This document shows, piece after piece, positions 5,560 to 7,316 of a stretch of DNA of 7,316 nucleotides. Source of the DNA: Dichloromethanomonas sp964477085 (lineage in GTDB: Bacteria; Bacillota; Desulfitobacteriia; Desulfitobacteriales; Syntrophobotulaceae); assembly GCA_964477085.1 (NCBI GenBank), contig CAYZDF010000104.1, positions 1 through 7,316 on the forward strand, read 5' to 3'. Below the pieces are notes generated by a model. The model saw only the letters and a list, made by a program, of their open reading frames with translations. It did no database searches and was not told the origin of the DNA. Both the position numbers and the translations under genes were made by a program. The stretch's first letter is position 1. Each line of letters starts with the position of its first letter.

Positions 5560-6228
5560 GTGAATATATTTGACATTATCATTCTGGTGCTATTGCTCTT
5601 TGGTGGAATTGCCGGTTTTCAAAGAGGGTTGATCACCGGTTTAGCAAGATTTGCAGGCAAGATTGCTTCTATCGCTATAGCAGTTCTTTTCCATCAAGAT
5701 TTTCTCAATTGGTTAGAGCCTCGTTTTGGGATAAGAGAAAATATTCAGCCACACATAAGCAGTTTTCTTTCGAAAATTATAAAGAGTCAAACCCCTGTTT
5801 CCGCTTCGAAAGTAAACACGGACGCAATGATACAGCCTGTAGTTGGTGAGGCTACAATCATATTAACTGATTATGCGCTTAAGGTTATTTCTCTGCTGGT
5901 ATTGTTTTTTTTGGTCGGGTTTATGCTCAATCTGATTATCACCTTAGTCATCACGCCGCTGGCAAAATCATTGGGCTTTGTTAACAGAGGAGGGGGTCTT
6001 GCCTTTGGTTTGCTGAGTGCAGGAATTGTTCTTTGCCTGGTGGTAGGACTGATTGAACCGTTTCTATCTTCTTTGAGTACGGGGTTATCCAGGGTCAATG
6101 ATTCACTTTTCTATCCGTGGCTAATGCAAGGTTACGATATCATTTTAGGAGTGGTATCTACATTTGTAGGAGATATTATTACGAATCCCTTAGAAGGGTT
6201 TTCGATTATCAAAGATACAATCATCTAG
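5560..6228 (+). CDS. cvpA: CvpA family membrane protein
   Basis: A small integral membrane protein of 222 residues in the CvpA / colicin V production family, whose members are linked to envelope homeostasis and in some bacteria to colicin V production; the molecular function is poorly defined. The N terminus MNIFDIIILVLLLFGGIAG, followed by GFQRGL (19-24), is the family signature. Hydrophobic spans are at about 5-18, 27-45, 100-127 and 146-166, with the conserved NRGGGLAFGLLSAGIV at 142-157. The start is GTG 5560, preceded by AGAGGAGG (5545-5552) with 7 nt spacing. The frame stays open upstream to 5434, but that extension lies inside selC and is not protein. The gene is 21 bp behind selC with no terminator between, so it is probably co-transcribed with the tRNA. 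TAG ends it at 6226-6228. Confidence 0.85.
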   Translation: MNIFDIIILVLLLFGGIAGFQRGLITGLARFAGKIASIAIAVLFHQDFLNWLEPRFGIRENIQPHISSFLSKIIKSQTPVSASKVNTDAMIQPVVGEATIILTDYALKVISLLVLFFLVGFMLNLIITLVITPLAKSLGFVNRGGGLAFGLLSAGIVLCLVVGLIEPFLSSLSTGLSRVNDSLFYPWLMQGYDIILGVVSTFVGDIITNPLEGFSIIKDTII

Positions 6229-6294
6229 TTTAATCAAAAGACGAGTTCTAATACGCTAGTTTAGAGGTTTTTCTTTTTGTGGAGGTTTATCACC

Positions 6295-6486
6295 ATGATG
6301 CTCAATGTGGGGGATATTGTAAGACTCAAGAAATCCCATCCATGTGGAAATACCGATTTTAAAATAATGCGAACCGGAATGGATTTCCGGATTGAATGCT
6401 TAAAGTGCGGGCATCAGACATGGATTACCCGTGTTAAACTTGAAAAAAATATCAAACATGTGATACATAGTGATCAAGATCAGTAG
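6295..6486 (+). CDS. DUF951 family small zinc-ribbon-like protein
   Basis: A 63-residue cytoplasmic protein matching the DUF951 family, which is widespread in Firmicutes and has no established function. It opens with LNVGDIVRLKKSHPCG (3-18), and the second half has CLKCGH (35-40). Cys17, Cys35 and Cys38, with nearby His15 and His40, could form a metal or nucleic-acid site, but that is inference. The basic composition with a strand-rich N-terminal segment would suit nucleic acid binding. ATG 6295 is chosen because GGAGGT (6281-6286) lies 8 nt upstream; ATG 6298 is the alternative, and an in-frame TTG at 6277 precedes the ribosome binding site. It sits 66 bp after cvpA and 268 bp before rpsF. 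A DUF951 gene beside rpsF-ssb is a recurring arrangement in Clostridia and Bacilli. No clear terminator follows it. Confidence 0.85.
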   Translation: MMLNVGDIVRLKKSHPCGNTDFKIMRTGMDFRIECLKCGHQTWITRVKLEKNIKHVIHSDQDQ

Positions 6487-6647
6487 GCTTGGTTATTTTG
6501 ATAAGAACATATGGCTTAATTATGAAATAACATCTTTAAGAGATAGTAAATCCAAGTTCTTTAATGGCAATTCAAAGTTTTCTTCAAGGTTTAATCCATG
6601 TCAAACTTAGATTGAATGATAAACTATATATAAAGTACTTAAAATAA
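6487..6647 (+). other. AT-rich spacer without recognisable gene
   Basis: This part of the gap between the DUF951 gene and the rpsF promoter is strongly AT-rich. I find no open frame with a ribosome binding site, no tRNA-like fold and no hairpin followed by a U tract. Read-through from the DUF951 gene into rpsF therefore cannot be excluded. It appears to be ordinary promoter-upstream DNA. Confidence 0.5.
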
Positions 6648-6676
6648 TTGCATATTCATAAACTAAATGTTATAAT
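6648..6676 (+). promoter_or_regulatory. Promoter of the rpsF-ssb operon
   Basis: The -10 is a perfect TATAAT (6671-6676) preceded by TGT (6668-6670), giving an extended -10. TTGCAT (6648-6653, 3/6, with the key TTG) lies 17 bp upstream as the -35. Transcription should begin near 6683, which puts about 70 nt of leader before the rpsF start, just enough to contain the hairpin described next. This is the best sigma-A-type promoter in the window. Confidence 0.72.
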
Positions 6677-6697
6677 AATTTGCTGTAACAATTATTA

Positions 6698-6746
6698 TTC
6701 CCTGCTCTACACAATGCTGTTGTAGGGCCATATAGTCCGAGGGGAG
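6698..6746 (+). promoter_or_regulatory. S6:S18-type autoregulatory leader of rpsF
   Basis: The rpsF leader can fold into two stacked stems. P1 pairs 6698-6703 (UUCCCU) with 6741-6746 (GGGGAG), which takes up most of the Shine-Dalgarno sequence GGGGAGG. P2 pairs 6704-6711 (GCUCUACA) with 6721-6728 (UGUAGGGC), 8 bp with one G-U wobble, under a 9-nt loop. Between P2 and P1 on the 3' side is a 12-nt bulge (6729-6740) ending in CCGA. A stem with a CCG-containing bulge near the rpsF ribosome binding site is the published signature of the S6:S18 protein-binding motif, through which the complex represses its own operon. The pairing is seen in the sequence; the regulation follows from family knowledge. 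Confidence 0.65.
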
Positions 6747-6754
6747 GTGCATTT

Positions 6755-7039
6755 ATGCAAGCGTACGAAGTTATGTACATTATCAGACCGGATCTCGATG
6801 AGGAGGCAATTAAAGCGAATGTTGACAAGTTTGCTGAAGTTGTCAATGCCAACGGTGGTTCTGACCTAAAGGTTGATACCTGGGGCAAAAGACGCCTGGC
6901 TTACGAGGTCAAGAAGTTTAACGAAGGATTTTATGTCCTCATGAACTTTAACGGTGAAGCTCGTACGGTTGAGGAACTGGAGAGGCTCATGAAGATTTCT
7001 GATGCCATTATCAGATTCCTGACAACCAAGAAGGATTAA
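6755..7039 (+). CDS. rpsF: 30S ribosomal protein S6
   Basis: Small-subunit ribosomal protein S6, which pairs with S18 on the platform of the 30S subunit. At 94 residues it has the normal length. Family features are YEVMYIIRPDLDEE (4-17), the basic WGKRRLAYEVKKF (43-55) and the strand EGFYVLMNF (57-65). A helix at about 72-82 is followed by ISDAIIRFLTTK (81-92), a typical S6 C terminus. The ATG is preceded by GGAGG (6743-6747) with 7 nt spacing, and this site is partly buried in the leader stem. ssb follows after 21 bp, and rpsR is expected next, beyond the window. It is probably controlled by the extended -10 promoter at 6648-6676 and by S6:S18 feedback. Confidence 0.97.
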   Translation: MQAYEVMYIIRPDLDEEAIKANVDKFAEVVNANGGSDLKVDTWGKRRLAYEVKKFNEGFYVLMNFNGEARTVEELERLMKISDAIIRFLTTKKD

Positions 7040-7060
7040 AGAGGTAGCGGAGGAGTTAAG

Positions 7061-7316
7061 GTGTTAAATCGTGTTGTGCTTATAGGACGATTGACAAGGG
7101 ATCCGGAACTGCGCTATACACCTAACGGTGTAGCTGTCGCATCGTTTACTTTGGCCGTTGATCGCAATTATAAAAATGCTCAGGGCGAAAAAGAAACTGA
7201 TTTTATTCCATGTGTGGTATTTCGTCAGTTAGCAGAACTTTGTGCCAACTATTTGGCTAAGGGAAGATTGGCTGCTGTAGATGGAAGGATTCAAGTTCGC
7301 TCCTTTGAAGGGCAGG
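7061..7316 (+). CDS. ssb: Single-stranded DNA-binding protein (3' partial)
   Basis: SSB coats single-stranded DNA during replication, repair and recombination. The window holds the first 85 codons, covering most of the OB fold; the rest of the fold, the flexible linker and the acidic C-terminal tip are missing. Recognisable pieces are LNRVVLIGRLTRDPELRYT (2-20), VASFTLAVDR (26-35), ETDFIPCVVFRQLAE (45-59) and GRIQVRSFEG (75-84). The start is GTG 7061 with GGAGG (7049-7053) 7 nt upstream. It lies 21 bp after rpsF in the conserved rpsF-ssb-rpsR arrangement. Position 54 is Phe where many Firmicutes SSBs have the DNA-stacking Trp of the CVVW motif, an aromatic replacement that should still stack with bases. 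The frame is open to the window edge. Confidence 0.96.
   Translation, partial: MLNRVVLIGRLTRDPELRYTPNGVAVASFTLAVDRNYKNAQGEKETDFIPCVVFRQLAELCANYLAKGRLAAVDGRIQVRSFEGQ

Noticed and set aside
6187..6202. Small hairpin CCCT-TAGA-AGGG followed by TTTT near the end of cvpA as a terminator
   Set aside because: The stem is only 4 bp and lies inside the coding sequence before the stop codon; it is too weak to call.
6225..6263. Direct repeat CTAGTTTA at 6225-6232 and 6256-6263
   Set aside because: It is only 8 bp, AT-rich, overlaps the cvpA stop codon, and has no third copy or symmetry; chance is a sufficient explanation.

Overview
The window looks like a low-to-moderate-GC, Gram-positive anaerobe of the class Clostridia. 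It most resembles the Peptococcaceae / Desulfosporosinus-Desulfitobacterium group. The reasons are strong AGGAGG-type ribosome binding sites before nearly every gene, GTG starts, a selenocysteine tRNA, a DUF951 gene ahead of rpsF-ssb (a Firmicutes arrangement usually found near the replication origin), and Clostridia-like protein sequences. The genus is inferred from protein character and was not tested by a search. Every gene I can support is on the + strand.

Region 1 (1-4490) is a complete high-affinity branched-chain amino acid (LIV/HAAT family) ABC importer, except that the 5' end of its first gene lies outside the window. The order is substrate-binding protein (livJ/K type), permeases livH and livM, and ATPases livG and livF. 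From livH to livF the genes are nearly contiguous or overlapping, so they are one transcription and translation unit. The binding-protein gene is set apart from livH by 117 bp containing a short, very GC-rich hairpin. That hairpin probably tunes binding-protein output relative to the membrane complex.

Region 2 (4491-5251) is an AT-rich spacer with an 11-bp inverted repeat and a weak promoter candidate, followed by a 208-aa protein with two CBS domains and a C-terminal ACT domain (AcuB-like). Its place behind the liv genes suggests a ligand sensor tied to amino acid or adenylate status.

Region 3 (5252-6228) begins with a 3' UTR in which one RNA segment can pair with either of two partners. 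A promoter with an extended -10 follows, then selC, a canonical tRNA-Sec (anticodon UCA, 8-bp acceptor stem, 5-bp T stem, long variable arm, encoded CCA). Only 21 bp later comes cvpA, a small membrane protein gene, so selC and cvpA probably share a transcript. An open reading frame that runs backward from cvpA through the tRNA is an artefact.

Region 4 (6229-7316) is core genome: a small DUF951 protein, a 268-bp AT-rich spacer with a good promoter, a leader RNA matching the S6:S18 autoregulatory fold, rpsF, and the first 85 codons of ssb, which runs off the window. The strongest second-look items are the selC-cvpA arrangement, the alternative hairpins ahead of selC, the rpsF leader, and the liv-linked CBS-ACT gene. 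I see no mobile element, CRISPR array, or clearly undescribed multigene system.
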